Shown here: piece after piece, positions 55,902-64,000 of the stretch | How the letters are laid out: every line of letters begins with the position of its first letter | Numbering within the stretch: position 1 is the first letter of the stretch | Origin: an uncultured Alphaproteobacteria bacterium | Lineage (GTDB): Bacteria > Pseudomonadota > Alphaproteobacteria > UBA8366 > GCA-2717185 | Assembly: GCA_943788635.1 (NCBI GenBank) | Contig: CALSRA010000012.1 | Span: 62,001 to 126,000 of the forward strand | Reading direction: 5' to 3' | DNA length: 64,000 bases | Position numbers and translations under genes: made by a program | The notes under the pieces: model-generated | Told to the model about the DNA's origin: nothing | What the model saw: only the letters and a program-made list of their open reading frames with translations | Database searches by the model: none

Positions 55902-56603
55902 ATGGAAATGCCGCGTCGGACAATTTACAAGGTCCTCGTTTGTTTGTTCGTATCGGCATTTCTACAAGCCGCCACGGCTTTATCACATTCAGGCGCGCAA
56001 GCGGCCGATGACACCCCGGCATCCATCCGGCAGGATGTCGAATTCGTCCTGTCCGAAGAAGACTTTCAGCGAAACTGGCCAGTGCCACCCAAACCCCAAC
56101 AGTTGGAAACAAAGACCTACAATTTCTCACCCGATTGGCCCGACCTGACATACCTGGTCTGGGCCCTTATCGTGGTCATTGGAGTGTTCATCGTTTTCGC
56201 GGTTATTCAATTCATCCTCCAACGCGACAGAAGGGTTGATCCGGGAACCGCAGACGGGACCTTGCCGAATCAAGGGATAATCTCGTCACCACTCTCCTCC
56301 CTCAGCGAAATAGAACGGCTGGCGCAGGATGGAAACCTGGAGGAAGCGTTACATCTCCTGTTGCTTCGGTTTATCGAGGATATACGGGAACAGACCAGAA
56401 CATCGCTGCAACCCGCCATGACAAGCCGAGAGGTTCTGTCAGACGTCCCCCTTCCGGACATACAGCGCAAGATTTTTTCACGACTTATTGCATCGGTCGA
56501 ACACACGCATTTCGGGGGTAGGGCAATCAGCCGCGCCACGTTCGAACAATGCCTTGAAGAATACCGGTCCCACACATTCTCCCCAGCCGGGACGCCGCAA
56601 TGA
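55902..56603 (+). CDS. DUF4129-type membrane protein of the MoxR cluster
   Basis: The 233-residue protein has a signal-like N terminus (IYKVLVCLFVSAFLQAA), a membrane segment at about residues 84-105 (LVWALIVVIGVFIVFAVI), and a C-terminal cytoplasmic helical domain with GNLEEALHLLLLRFIEDI and HFGGRAISRATFEQCLEEYR, which fits DUF4129. The GTG at 55884 would add six residues; I prefer the ATG at 55902. Its stop overlaps the next gene by 4 bp. It belongs to the six-gene cluster. Confidence 0.8.
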   Translation: MEMPRRTIYKVLVCLFVSAFLQAATALSHSGAQAADDTPASIRQDVEFVLSEEDFQRNWPVPPKPQQLETKTYNFSPDWPDLTYLVWALIVVIGVFIVFAVIQFILQRDRRVDPGTADGTLPNQGIISSPLSSLSEIERLAQDGNLEEALHLLLLRFIEDIREQTRTSLQPAMTSREVLSDVPLPDIQRKIFSRLIASVEHTHFGGRAISRATFEQCLEEYRSHTFSPAGTPQ

Positions 56604-57865
56604 ACGACGCCCCATACTTCGACCCACGGACCGTCACAGCGCTGATTGTCATCGCGGTCCTTTCCTTCGCGGGCGCAAGCTACTTCGCGCTGGTCGACAA
56701 GCCACCGCAATCGGCCGGCGCCAACGCCTACTCCGTTTCCGCCGTGGGGCATCTGGCTTTCACCAGGCTTCTCGCCCGCCGGGGTATCCCGGTCATCGTC
56801 AGTCGCAGCAATTCCACCGCCAAGGCCGGTGACCGGTCCCTGCTCATACATGCGGAACCATCATTGCAAAGCGGCCAGCCGTCCCGCGCGGATTTCACCC
56901 TGCTGGTTCTGCCGAAACGCGCCGTCATTCCGGACTCTTATCGTTCGGGCTGGGCGTATAGCGCAAAACCAGCCGGAACGGAGGCTATCGAGCGCATTCT
57001 GCAGCAATACATCCCCGACGCATCCGTGATCCGCGCGCCATCGAAGATCCACTGGAAGCCACCAGCCCTTCAAAAACTGGGGCGATGGAACCAGGGAAAT
57101 ACAGGCAATGATCTCCTGTGGTCCCGAATCCGTTCGCGGGCGGCACCGCATCTGGAAACCCCACAATTGATCGTTTCGGCCACAATCGAACCAATCGTCC
57201 ACGCATCGGAAGGGATACTTGTCGGCGCGCTCAAGCGGGACGGCAAGACCATTTTCGTAATTTCCGACCCCGATATCCTGTCTAATGCCGGCATTGGACA
57301 GGGCGACAATGCGGCCCTGCTTGTCGATTTGATCGAACTGATGCGACCGGCGGAGGGAACTGTCATTTTCGACGAAGTCGTGCACGGTTATTTCCGAAAA
57401 CCCAATCTTTGGGCAGTCATTTTCGAATTGCCTTTTATCGCAGTAACCACCATCGCAATTGCATCGCTCGCCCTACTCCTCTGGGCAGCAACAGGTCGGT
57501 TCGGAGCACCGGCATCATCGCCGCCACGGTCGACGACAACCGAATCAGACCTGATCGAAAATAGTGTCGGCCTGTTGCATCAGGCAGGTTATGCACGGGA
57601 AATTGCCGGGTCGTATCCTGAGATCGTACTGCACGACCTTGCACGTCAGCTTCATGCACCACGATCGATGGCCCCCGGAGAACGCGCAACTTGGATCGAC
57701 CAGGTCGGTGCGGCCCGGCAAATGAAAACGACATACCGCGCACTCGCCGATGAAATAACGTCGGCAACGGGAAACAAGGCAGCCGGAGATACCGCCACGC
57801 TTCGCGCCGTTCAAAAACTTTATGACTGGAAGCAGGAGTTGATTGATGGATCTGGAAGGCATTAA
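56600..57865 (+). CDS. DUF4350-type membrane protein
   Basis: The 421-residue protein has an N-terminal hydrophobic segment ([20 protein letters not shown]), a periplasmic domain with [21 protein letters not shown], which is a DUF4350-like signature, and a second membrane segment ([17 protein letters not shown]) near residue 290. A cytoplasmic helical tail follows. It overlaps the previous and next genes by 4 and 23 bp, so the cluster is one operon. Function is unknown; such proteins accompany MoxR ATPases. Confidence 0.82.
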   Translation: MNDAPYFDPRTVTALIVIAVLSFAGASYFALVDKPPQSAGANAYSVSAVGHLAFTRLLARRGIPVIVSRSNSTAKAGDRSLLIHAEPSLQSGQPSRADFTLLVLPKRAVIPDSYRSGWAYSAKPAGTEAIERILQQYIPDASVIRAPSKIHWKPPALQKLGRWNQGNTGNDLLWSRIRSRAAPHLETPQLIVSATIEPIVHASEGILVGALKRDGKTIFVISDPDILSNAGIGQGDNAALLVDLIELMRPAEGTVIFDEVVHGYFRKPNLWAVIFELPFIAVTTIAIASLALLLWAATGRFGAPASSPPRSTTTESDLIENSVGLLHQAGYAREIAGSYPEIVLHDLARQLHAPRSMAPGERATWIDQVGAARQMKTTYRALADEITSATGNKAAGDTATLRAVQKLYDWKQELIDGSGRH

Positions 57866-58802
57866 GGCGACGAGCGACGCGGTTCGCGAACAGGTTCGCA
57901 AGGTGGTTGTCGGCCAGGAGCTGGCGGTCGACCTGATGCTCGTCAGCCTGCTGTCGGATGGTCATATTCTGATGGAAGGCGTTCCGGGTACGGCGAAAAC
58001 ACTACTGGCGCGCGTCTTCGCACATACCCTGTCGCTCGATTTCGGCCGCATCCAGTTCACGCCCGATCTGATGCCGGGCGATGTCACCGGCACCAACCTG
58101 TTCAATTTCCAGACAAGTGAATTCACGCTGACCAAAGGCCCCGTCTTCACACAATTGCTGCTGGCAGATGAAATCAACCGAACGCCACCCAAGACGCAAT
58201 CGGCCCTGCTGCAGGCAATGCATGAACGCACGGTCACGATTGACGGCGTCACCCACACGATGGACGACGGGTTCATGGTCATCGCCACACAGAATCCTAT
58301 CGAACAGCACGGAACCTATCCTCTGCCCGAAGCCCAGCTCGACCGCTTCCTCTTCAAGCATATCCTTGCATATCCAACGCGCGAGGAAGAACGCACCATC
58401 GTCGAGCGGCATGGCCATCGCACCACAATGCCAAGTCTGGCCGATTTTGGCATTACCCGCGTCGCCGACCTGGAAACCCTGAAACAGATTCGGCAACTGG
58501 TATCCGACATTCGCCTTTCCAGCGATTTGATCGACTATATCGTGGATATTATCCGGGCAACGCGGGAGCATCCGTCGCTACAATTCGGCGCCTCCCCCCG
58601 GGCGGCCAATATGCTGGCGACGGCGGTCCGGGCCTACGCCGCATTGCAGAGCCGCGACTTCGCCATTCCCGACGACGTCAAGTCACTGGCCGGCCCCGCC
58701 TTGCGACACCGCATCGTCCTGTCGCCCGCCGCGGAAATCGAGGGCATCGATGCAGACCATGTCATCTCCCGCATACTCGACCAGATACCAGCGCCACGAT
58801 AA
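57843..58802 (+). CDS. MoxR-family AAA+ ATPase
   Basis: The 319-residue protein shows Walker [11 protein letters not shown], Walker B LLADEINR, the [17 protein letters not shown] segment, sensor 1 [19 protein letters not shown] (MoxR hallmark) and [16 protein letters not shown]-terminal lid helices carry the sensor-2 region SPRAANML. MoxR proteins act as chaperone-like ATPases on von Willebrand-type partners. It lies between the DUF4350 and DUF58 genes. Confidence 0.95.
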   Translation: MMDLEGIKATSDAVREQVRKVVVGQELAVDLMLVSLLSDGHILMEGVPGTAKTLLARVFAHTLSLDFGRIQFTPDLMPGDVTGTNLFNFQTSEFTLTKGPVFTQLLLADEINRTPPKTQSALLQAMHERTVTIDGVTHTMDDGFMVIATQNPIEQHGTYPLPEAQLDRFLFKHILAYPTREEERTIVERHGHRTTMPSLADFGITRVADLETLKQIRQLVSDIRLSSDLIDYIVDIIRATREHPSLQFGASPRAANMLATAVRAYAALQSRDFAIPDDVKSLAGPALRHRIVLSPAAEIEGIDADHVISRILDQIPAPR

Positions 58803-60112
58803 TGCGACCAACCCTGCGCGCATTCGCCCTGTTCGCTGCCGGTATTCCGCTGGCCCTGGCATTGATTTTGACCGATCCGGCATTACGGCCGTTTGCGTTC
58901 GGATACCTTGGGTTCGCTGCCGTGATCACCGGGTACGACGCGCTTCGCACGCCCCGGTTCCAGAATTTCCGATGCGAAACCGACCTGCCCAAGATGCTTT
59001 GCGTCGGCGAAGGAGACACCTTGTCCCTGCGCCTGACCGCACCACTGAACGGGCCTGAATTATCCGTCACGATTGCCTGCGATACGGATGACACGATCCC
59101 GACACCACCGCACCGTCACGAACGGATCAGCCCCGGCATTCCCCAGGAAATCAACGTGCCGCTTGTCCCCATACGGCGCGGCACGGCGACAGTTCATTGC
59201 CTGTGGCTTCGCTGGAGCGGGCCCCTGCGGCTTATCGAAAGGCGGCAGATTCATAGGATTGATGCGACGATACCGGTCGTCCCGAACATCCATGCCGTCC
59301 ACAACGCCGCGCTGGCAATTTCCGTACGGAATGCACTGTTCGGCAACAAGGTTCAGCGACAGTCCGGCGAAGGAACCGAATTTGATTCGATGCGCGACTA
59401 CATGCCGGGGCTCGACCACAGGGCCATCGACTGGAAACATTCGGCGCGGCACAACCGGCTTGTCTGCAAGGAGTTCCGTACCGAACGCAATCACCAGATA
59501 ATCCTGGCCTTCGATACCGGCCATTTGATGAGCACACCACTGCACGGTATTCCGCGCCTCGACCATGCCATCAACGCCGGGCTGATGCTTGGCCATGCAT
59601 CGCTGCGCCACGGCGACCGGATCGGCGTGTTCGGATTTGACGCACAGACCCGCGTCTCAGCGGAGCCTTTCGGCGGGATCAGGGCATTCCCACGGCTTAT
59701 GCAGCTTTCATCGTCGATCGATTACCATCACGAGGAAACCAACTTCACACGTGGCCTGATGGAACTGATGACACGGCTGAAGCGCCGGTCGTTGATCGTC
59801 CTGCAAACAGACTTTGTCGATACAATCACCGGCGAACTGATGGTCGAAAACCTGCAGCGTCTGGCAGCGAGGCATCTCGTTATATTTGTCACCATGCACG
59901 ACCCGCACTTACACAGCATCGGCGACAAGCGACCACACTCGCTGCGGGATGTCAGCCGAACGGTCATCGCCGACGGCTTTCTGCGTGAGCGCCGGACCGT
60001 CCTCGAACGGCTGCGCCGCGTCGGCATACATTGCATCGACGCGCCAAGCCACGCAGTCAGCGCCGAGCTGCTGAACCGCTACATCCATATCAAACGGCTG
60101 GAACTGATCTGA
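58802..60112 (+). CDS. DUF58 (von Willebrand factor A-like) protein
   Basis: The 436-residue protein has one or two N-terminal hydrophobic segments (FALFAAGIPLALALILT and a following stretch). The DUF58 core is EGTEFDSMRDYMPGLDHRAI, then IDWKHSARHNRLVCKEF, followed by a vWA-like domain with ILAFDTGHLMSTPL. It overlaps the MoxR gene by 1 bp (TAATG) and is the usual MoxR partner. Confidence 0.93.
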   Translation: MRPTLRAFALFAAGIPLALALILTDPALRPFAFGYLGFAAVITGYDALRTPRFQNFRCETDLPKMLCVGEGDTLSLRLTAPLNGPELSVTIACDTDDTIPTPPHRHERISPGIPQEINVPLVPIRRGTATVHCLWLRWSGPLRLIERRQIHRIDATIPVVPNIHAVHNAALAISVRNALFGNKVQRQSGEGTEFDSMRDYMPGLDHRAIDWKHSARHNRLVCKEFRTERNHQIILAFDTGHLMSTPLHGIPRLDHAINAGLMLGHASLRHGDRIGVFGFDAQTRVSAEPFGGIRAFPRLMQLSSSIDYHHEETNFTRGLMELMTRLKRRSLIVLQTDFVDTITGELMVENLQRLAARHLVIFVTMHDPHLHSIGDKRPHSLRDVSRTVIADGFLRERRTVLERLRRVGIHCIDAPSHAVSAELLNRYIHIKRLELI

Positions 60113-60130
60113 CATGAACGGGAATCGACC

Positions 60131-61141
60131 GTGCCGGACCTGAACCTCAGAAGCTACGACTTCCGTCGCGAGCGCGAAAAATCCTGGCGCGAGCTGGATG
60201 ATCTGGTAAAGCGGATCAGGCGGTCCGGTTTGTCGAAGCTTTCCGCATCGGAGCTGCGGCGATTGCCGGAACTGTATCGATCAACAGTTTCATCCCTGTC
60301 CGTCGCGCGCAGCATTTCACTGGACCGAAATGTCATCGCGTATCTCGAAAGCCTGTCCGTTCGCGCCTATTTCTGTGTCTATGGCGGACGTGAAGGCCTT
60401 CTTGCGGGTATCCAGCGGTTTATCCTTCAGGACTTTCCATCAGCCGTTCGTGCGGCGCGGTGGCACATGGCCGCGGCATTTTCCGTCTTGTTCCTCGGCT
60501 GCCTTACGGGATTTCTGCTGACCCTGGGCAACGCGGACTGGTTTTACAGCTTCGTTTCTGACGGCATGGCCGGCAGTCGGACACCCACCGCAGAGACAAG
60601 CGTGCTACGCGATGTACTTTATAAATCCGACGATACTGCGGTAGACCGCCTCAACGCGTTCGCCAGTTTCCTGTTCACCCATAATACCCGTATCGGGTTG
60701 CTGAGTTTTGCGCTGGGATTTGCGCTGGGCGTACCGACAATTCTGCTGATCTTCATAAACGGATTGAGCCTTGGCGCATTTTCTGCCCTGTATGCGTCCC
60801 GCGACCTTTCCGTCGAATTATGGGCCTGGTTGCTGATCCACGGCACGACCGAGCTGCTCGCGCTTGTTCTGTGCGGCGGTGCCGGGCTGGTGCTGGGCGC
60901 GGCGATGGCATTTCCGGACAAGTACAGCCGGATGCACAGCCTCGCGGTGAAGGGACGCATGGCAGCCGTCATCGCCATCGGCAGCATCGGTCTGTTCTTC
61001 GTCGCCGCATTGCTGGAAGGCTTCGCCCGCCAGCTTATTACCGATATCACCCTGCGCTATCTGATTGGTGGAATCGCGCTGACCGGCTGGCTGGCCTATT
61101 TCATAATGTGCGGAAAGGGCCGGTATACCAACGATGACTGA
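60131..61141 (+). CDS. SpoIIM-like (stage II sporulation protein M/DUF95) membrane protein
   Basis: The 336-residue protein has a charged N-terminal helix region, then about five membrane segments (for example MAAAFSVLFLGCLTGFLLTL and LLSFALGFALGVPTILLIF). LIHGTTELLALVLCGGAGL is the SpoIIM signature. In non-sporulating bacteria it accompanies RDD and MoxR genes. The start is a GTG at 60131 with CGGGA upstream. It overlaps the RDD gene by 8 bp. Confidence 0.9.
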   Translation: MPDLNLRSYDFRREREKSWRELDDLVKRIRRSGLSKLSASELRRLPELYRSTVSSLSVARSISLDRNVIAYLESLSVRAYFCVYGGREGLLAGIQRFILQDFPSAVRAARWHMAAAFSVLFLGCLTGFLLTLGNADWFYSFVSDGMAGSRTPTAETSVLRDVLYKSDDTAVDRLNAFASFLFTHNTRIGLLSFALGFALGVPTILLIFINGLSLGAFSALYASRDLSVELWAWLLIHGTTELLALVLCGGAGLVLGAAMAFPDKYSRMHSLAVKGRMAAVIAIGSIGLFFVAALLEGFARQLITDITLRYLIGGIALTGWLAYFIMCGKGRYTNDD

Positions 61142-62006
61142 CGCCACCACCGCCCCGTCACCCCGCATGCAACGCAGCATCACAACGCCGGAAGGTGTCA
61201 TGCTGCATGTTACTCTGGCCGGCCGGGGCGAGCGCTTCACCGCGGTCATCATCGACCTTGCGATTATTGGCGCCATCCTGACTGCCATCGTGGCCGTTGT
61301 TATCGCTGTATGGAGCGACATTGGTGGAAACTGGGCAATGTCGCTCGCCATCGTCCTGTCATTCGGGGTGCGCAGCTTCTATTTCATGTTCTTCGAACTG
61401 CGCTGGCAGGGAACGACGCCGGGCAAACGATTGCTGGAACTGCGGGTCATCGACCGCGCCGGCGGGCAGCTGCGGCCAAATGCCATATTCGCCCGCAACC
61501 TGATGCGGGAGGTCGAACTGTTCATCCCGCTCAGTCTTATTCTGGGCGGCGCGAGCATGATGGAAAACCTGTTTTCGCTGCTCTGGATCGGAGTACTTGT
61601 CGCCCTGCCCTTTTTCAACCGGGACCGGTTGCGCGGCGGCGACATAATTGCCGGAACCTGGGTCGTTGAAACGCCAAAAGCAGAGTTACTGCCGGATATT
61701 GCGGAAACACAGCCGAAAAACGAATTGAATGCCGTAATTCAATTCACGCCGGAACAGCTCTCAATTTACGGCGTATACGAGTTGCAGACTCTGGAGCAGG
61801 TCATGCGTCAGGACGGCGAAAATAGTGCCGCGACCAAGAGCACCGTCGCACTGACGATACAGGGCAAAATCGGCTGGCAGTCACCTGATGAACAACCAGT
61901 CGATCCCTCAGCCTTTCTTCAGGCTTTCTATGCCGCCCAACGCGGCAACCTTGAGCGCAATGTCCTGTTCGGCAAGCGCCGCGAAAACAAATTCGATAAA
62001 AACTGA
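61134..62006 (+). CDS. RDD-family membrane protein
   Basis: The 290-residue protein has the RDD motif around LAGRGERFTAVIIDLAIIG, where Arg, Asp and Asp lie in the first helix. Two or three membrane segments follow (TAIVAVVIAVW; LAIVLSFGVRSFYFMFF), then WQGTTPGKRLLELRVIDR. A C-terminal soluble extension of about 100 residues is less common. It overlaps the SpoIIM-like gene and ends the plus-strand cluster. It may transport ions or help the cluster's membrane complex. Confidence 0.9.
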   Translation: MTDATTAPSPRMQRSITTPEGVMLHVTLAGRGERFTAVIIDLAIIGAILTAIVAVVIAVWSDIGGNWAMSLAIVLSFGVRSFYFMFFELRWQGTTPGKRLLELRVIDRAGGQLRPNAIFARNLMREVELFIPLSLILGGASMMENLFSLLWIGVLVALPFFNRDRLRGGDIIAGTWVVETPKAELLPDIAETQPKNELNAVIQFTPEQLSIYGVYELQTLEQVMRQDGENSAATKSTVALTIQGKIGWQSPDEQPVDPSAFLQAFYAAQRGNLERNVLFGKRRENKFDKN

Positions 62007-62018
62007 CCGCCGCGTCGC

Positions 62019-62876
62019 TCAGTCGAACACGGCCGCGATCTGGGTCGAATCCACGCCTTCTTTGGCGATCCGTAAATCGTGATAGCTGACGGCAACCACC
62101 ACAGCGGAATACGCCAAGCTCAGACTACTCACAAGCACGCTTATAATCTGCACCCACAGCAAGGAACTGTTTTCCGTTAATGACATCGTGGCCAATTCAG
62201 ACCAGTAGTGTCATTACAACGGTGCTATAGATCAGACTTAATACGATAAGAGAAACGATGAGGCCTAAGACCCGCCAGCGGGCGCCTCGGGTCAACACAA
62301 TACTGCGTTTCAGACTGGCGATAATACCCGGCCGTTCGACGACCGCTACCGGTATGACGACCCATAAGACGGTCGCGATTGTCGCCATCGCCGCGAAGCC
62401 CACAGGTATGCCGACAAACGGCGTCAACCACATTGAACCAAGGACGAAAGTAGGAAATACCGTCAGGATAAAAATTACATATAACAGCAGGATAAGGAGC
62501 AGGACCGGGAAAATCAAGCCCGATTCCCTTAACGCAGACACTCCATTATTCCGGCATGGCCACCACGCAACTGTACTATGGTACCATATACCAGTATCGC
62601 CGACAGGAGACTGGTGCAAACCAGATAAACCAGGACCGTCAGTCCGACGGCGATCGCGATCTCAGCGGTCAGTGCTGAAAAATCTGTCAGTGTTTCGGGG
62701 TGCTGCAATCCTTCCGGCAGAAAAGGAAGTGCCTGAAGCAGCATCGGGAGGACGGAGAAAAGTATAGCCAAGAGGTAGAATGGCACAAAGTTCCGGAAAA
62801 GAACCGAGAAGCTCCGATTGATAACTCTCCATATCCGAAATTCTGGCGCTATTGTGCCAACGGTTTGGTCTGTCAC
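62019..62876 (-). pseudogene. Multi-pass membrane protein, broken by two frameshifts
   Basis: The protein runs through three frames. The start is a GTG at 62876 with AGGGGAGG upstream, and the first part (RIWRVINRSFSVLFRN, then LAILFSVLPMLL) ends in GGHAGIMECLR at 62529. The second part continues RESGLIFPVLLLILLLYVIF, VAVVERPGIIASLKRSIVLT and stops at 62197. The last part reads MSLTENSSLL onward and YHDLRIAKEGVDSTQIA, ending at 62019. Together they form one typical YciC-like/DUF975-like membrane protein with about six segments. Two single-base indels restore it. It is convergent with the RDD gene. Confidence 0.75.
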
Positions 62877-62918
62877 AGTCCCCTCCCCTCTAATCACTGA
62901 AAATGCGGAGGGTATCAT

Positions 62919-63236
62919 GTTACACCACCCTTACGGGATAGTGCCGCCTATTTTTTGCCGGAAGTAGCAATGCACGGTATTCCGCATCGCCAGCCCGCCC
63001 GTCGCCGCAAGTTGCGTCGGTGGCGGAAAAACCCATATTTGGCGGGATTTAAATAACAAACACAAAAAGAACAAAAGAAGAACTAAAATTGAACCCGATT
63101 CGCAAATACTTATATATCCGATGGGGGCTCACAAACTGTTGTAGGTCAATTTAGTCTGATCGCAAGAAGTGGGTTATTTCAGAAGAACAGAATAGACGCA
63201 TTTGTTCTCGCGCAATTACTGCACGTTGCTTGACTT
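62919..63236. other. Spacer between the membrane-protein pseudogene and mraZ control region
   Basis: No reading frame with a ribosome site is present. The sequence is partly AT-rich (63045-63110, with many A) and may contain a promoter for the division cluster, but I fixed no boxes. The 10-bp-periodic array begins at 63237. Confidence 0.5.
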
Positions 63237-63280
63237 TCCAAAAAATTCCACGATACTCCATGAAATTCCATATTTGACCA
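63237..63280 (-). promoter_or_regulatory. Candidate MraZ-type operator: five TGGN repeats at 10-bp spacing
   Basis: On the minus strand the sequence reads TGGT, TGGA, TGGA, TGGA, TGGA, each starting exactly 10 bp after the last (plus-strand TCCA ends at 63240, 63250, 63260, 63270 and ACCA at 63280). MraZ is known to bind direct TGGGN-type repeats spaced by 5 nt (10-bp period) upstream of its own gene. The array lies 96-139 bp before the mraZ start. The third base is A or T rather than G and the orientation is opposite to mraZ, so this is a candidate. Confidence 0.6.
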
Positions 63281-63375
63281 TGGGATTACCGAAACTGTCG
63301 CAAGTAACGGGTCCGCACCTCCGGTAAACCTAGCACGAAACCCGGTGGCGGAGAACGCGGAAATCGGGAACGGCA

Positions 63376-63840
63376 ATGTTGTTATTCACGGGAGAGCACC
63401 GGAACAAAGTCGACAGGAAGGGACGCGTTTCCCTGCCTTCAGACTTCCGCGCCGAACTCCCGGAAGGTGAAGAACGGGTCATTTACATCTACCCCTCCCC
63501 GAAACGGAAAATGGCGCTGGAAGCGATTAACCGCGCACAGCTTGAAACGCTTTCCGAAAGCATCGACTCCTTCGGCATTTACACGCCGGAACAGGAGTAT
63601 TTTTCCGCAACAATTCTGGGGCGCGCCCGCAAGCTGAGCATTGATGGCGAGGGCCGTATTGTCCTTCCCGATGATTTCCGCGAAGCGTCAGAAATCACCG
63701 ATGCCGCGCTGTTCGTTGGCGCCGGCAAGCAGTTCCATATCTGGAGTCCCGACCACTACGCGAATTTTTCCACCAACGTTCAGCAGCTTACGCCGGGCTT
63801 CTCCCTGCCCGCGACACCGCCGCGCGGTGCCCCGTCATGA
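63376..63840 (+). CDS. mraZ: Transcriptional regulator MraZ
   Basis: The 154-residue protein has the two SpoVT/AbrB-like repeats of Mra[20 protein letters not shown] region (key word [10 protein letters not shown]) at the start and [15 protein letters not shown] in the second half, each with the DxxGR core. MraZ represses the division/cell-wall (dcw) operon, including itself, by binding repeats upstream. Its stop overlaps the rsmH start by 4 bp. GGGAACGGCA lies upstream of the ATG. Confidence 0.95.
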   Translation: MLLFTGEHRNKVDRKGRVSLPSDFRAELPEGEERVIYIYPSPKRKMALEAINRAQLETLSESIDSFGIYTPEQEYFSATILGRARKLSIDGEGRIVLPDDFREASEITDAALFVGAGKQFHIWSPDHYANFSTNVQQLTPGFSLPATPPRGAPS

Positions 63841-64000
63841 CCGGACAGGAACTGCATATCCCCGTCATGCGGGACGAAGTAATTTCGGTGCTCAGCCCGG
63901 CGGACGGCGAAACCTATCTCGACGGTACCTTCGGGCTTGGCGGTTATACGCGGGCTATTCTGGATGCGGCCAATTGTGCGGTCTGGGCATGTGACCGTGA
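63837..64000 (+). CDS. rsmH: 16S rRNA (cytosine1402-N4)-methyltransferase RsmH, 5' part (cut by window end)
   Basis: Fifty-four codons are visible: [15 protein letters not shown], then [16 protein letters not shown], which is the S-adenosylmethionine-binding loop of RsmH, and WACDRD. The start ATG overlaps the mraZ stop (ATGA), the standard arrangement. RsmH methylates C1402 in the ribosomal P site. The rest of the gene and probably ftsL/ftsI lie past the window. Confidence 0.95.
   Translation, partial: MTGQELHIPVMRDEVISVLSPADGETYLDGTFGLGGYTRAILDAANCAVWACDR

Noticed and set aside
62180-62210. In-frame TGA near 62197 as a possible selenocysteine codon, given the selC gene
   Set aside because: The downstream family-conserved residues are in another frame, so an indel and not Sec read-through explains the break.

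Overview
The window looks like a chromosomal segment of a high-GC alphaproteobacterium, probably Rhodospirillales-like. Pointers are the TerB/J-domain protein, amidase, rnpB and mraZ-rsmH neighbourhood, an OmpA-barrel protein, a periplasmic L,D-transpeptidase, hydantoinase genes and the codon style. The assignment is inferred from gene content only; no marker phylogeny was possible.

Layout. (1) 1-4.3 kb: the end of a molybdenum hydroxylase large subunit, then E1-alpha and E1-beta of a 2-oxoacid (pyruvate/acetoin-type) dehydrogenase. The E1-beta 3' end is broken by an IS110-family element. (2) 3.15-7.4 kb: an IS pile-up (IS110, a 5'-truncated IS5-type transposase, a complete IS21 istA/istB) that abuts a stray, frameshifted C-terminal piece of flagellar fliG. 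(3) 7.8-32.5 kb: ordinary chromosome. It has a selenocysteine tRNA, two GT2 glycosyltransferases, a ketopantoate-reductase-type enzyme, a TauD-type dioxygenase, a VOC protein, a CaiB-type CoA transferase, an enolase-superfamily dehydratase, a stomatin/NfeD pair, cell-wall enzymes, an OmpA protein, TrmO, a MaoC dehydratase, TPR and Sel1 proteins, and a hyuA-hyuB-regulator operon whose hyuB is riddled with frameshifts. (4) About 32.5-50.1 kb: an AT-richer genomic island. It carries a tyrosine recombinase at its right edge, three IS1380 copies, two IS3-type elements, an IS5 relic and an IS256 relic. (5) 50.3-64 kb: core chromosome again: DUF3750, a TerB/J-domain protein, an ABC-F ATPase, an AmpD-like amidase, an alpha/beta hydrolase, rnpB, a DUF4129-DUF4350-MoxR-DUF58-SpoIIM-RDD membrane cluster, and the start of the division/cell-wall cluster (mraZ, rsmH).

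The most interesting part is the island cargo. Five AT-rich genes all read on the minus strand and are separated only by IS sequences: a GT9-like glycosyltransferase, a PIG-L deacetylase, a GT2-like glycosyltransferase, a lipoprotein with TPRs and a secretin domain, and a fused ABC exporter. With the IS sequences removed they could be one operon for making and exporting a surface glycan or glycoconjugate. That reading is an inference. Other regulatory signals are a five-fold 10-bp-periodic TGGN array upstream of mraZ, a 12-bp-arm palindrome upstream of the integrase, TGATACAC repeats at both island edges, and a possible terminator-bounded small RNA near 13.1 kb.

Several otherwise good genes are broken by single-base indels (the fliG piece, the Sel1 protein, hyuB, the IS5 transposase at 41 kb, the membrane protein at 62-63 kb). 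These may be real pseudogenes or sequence errors; the reads would decide.
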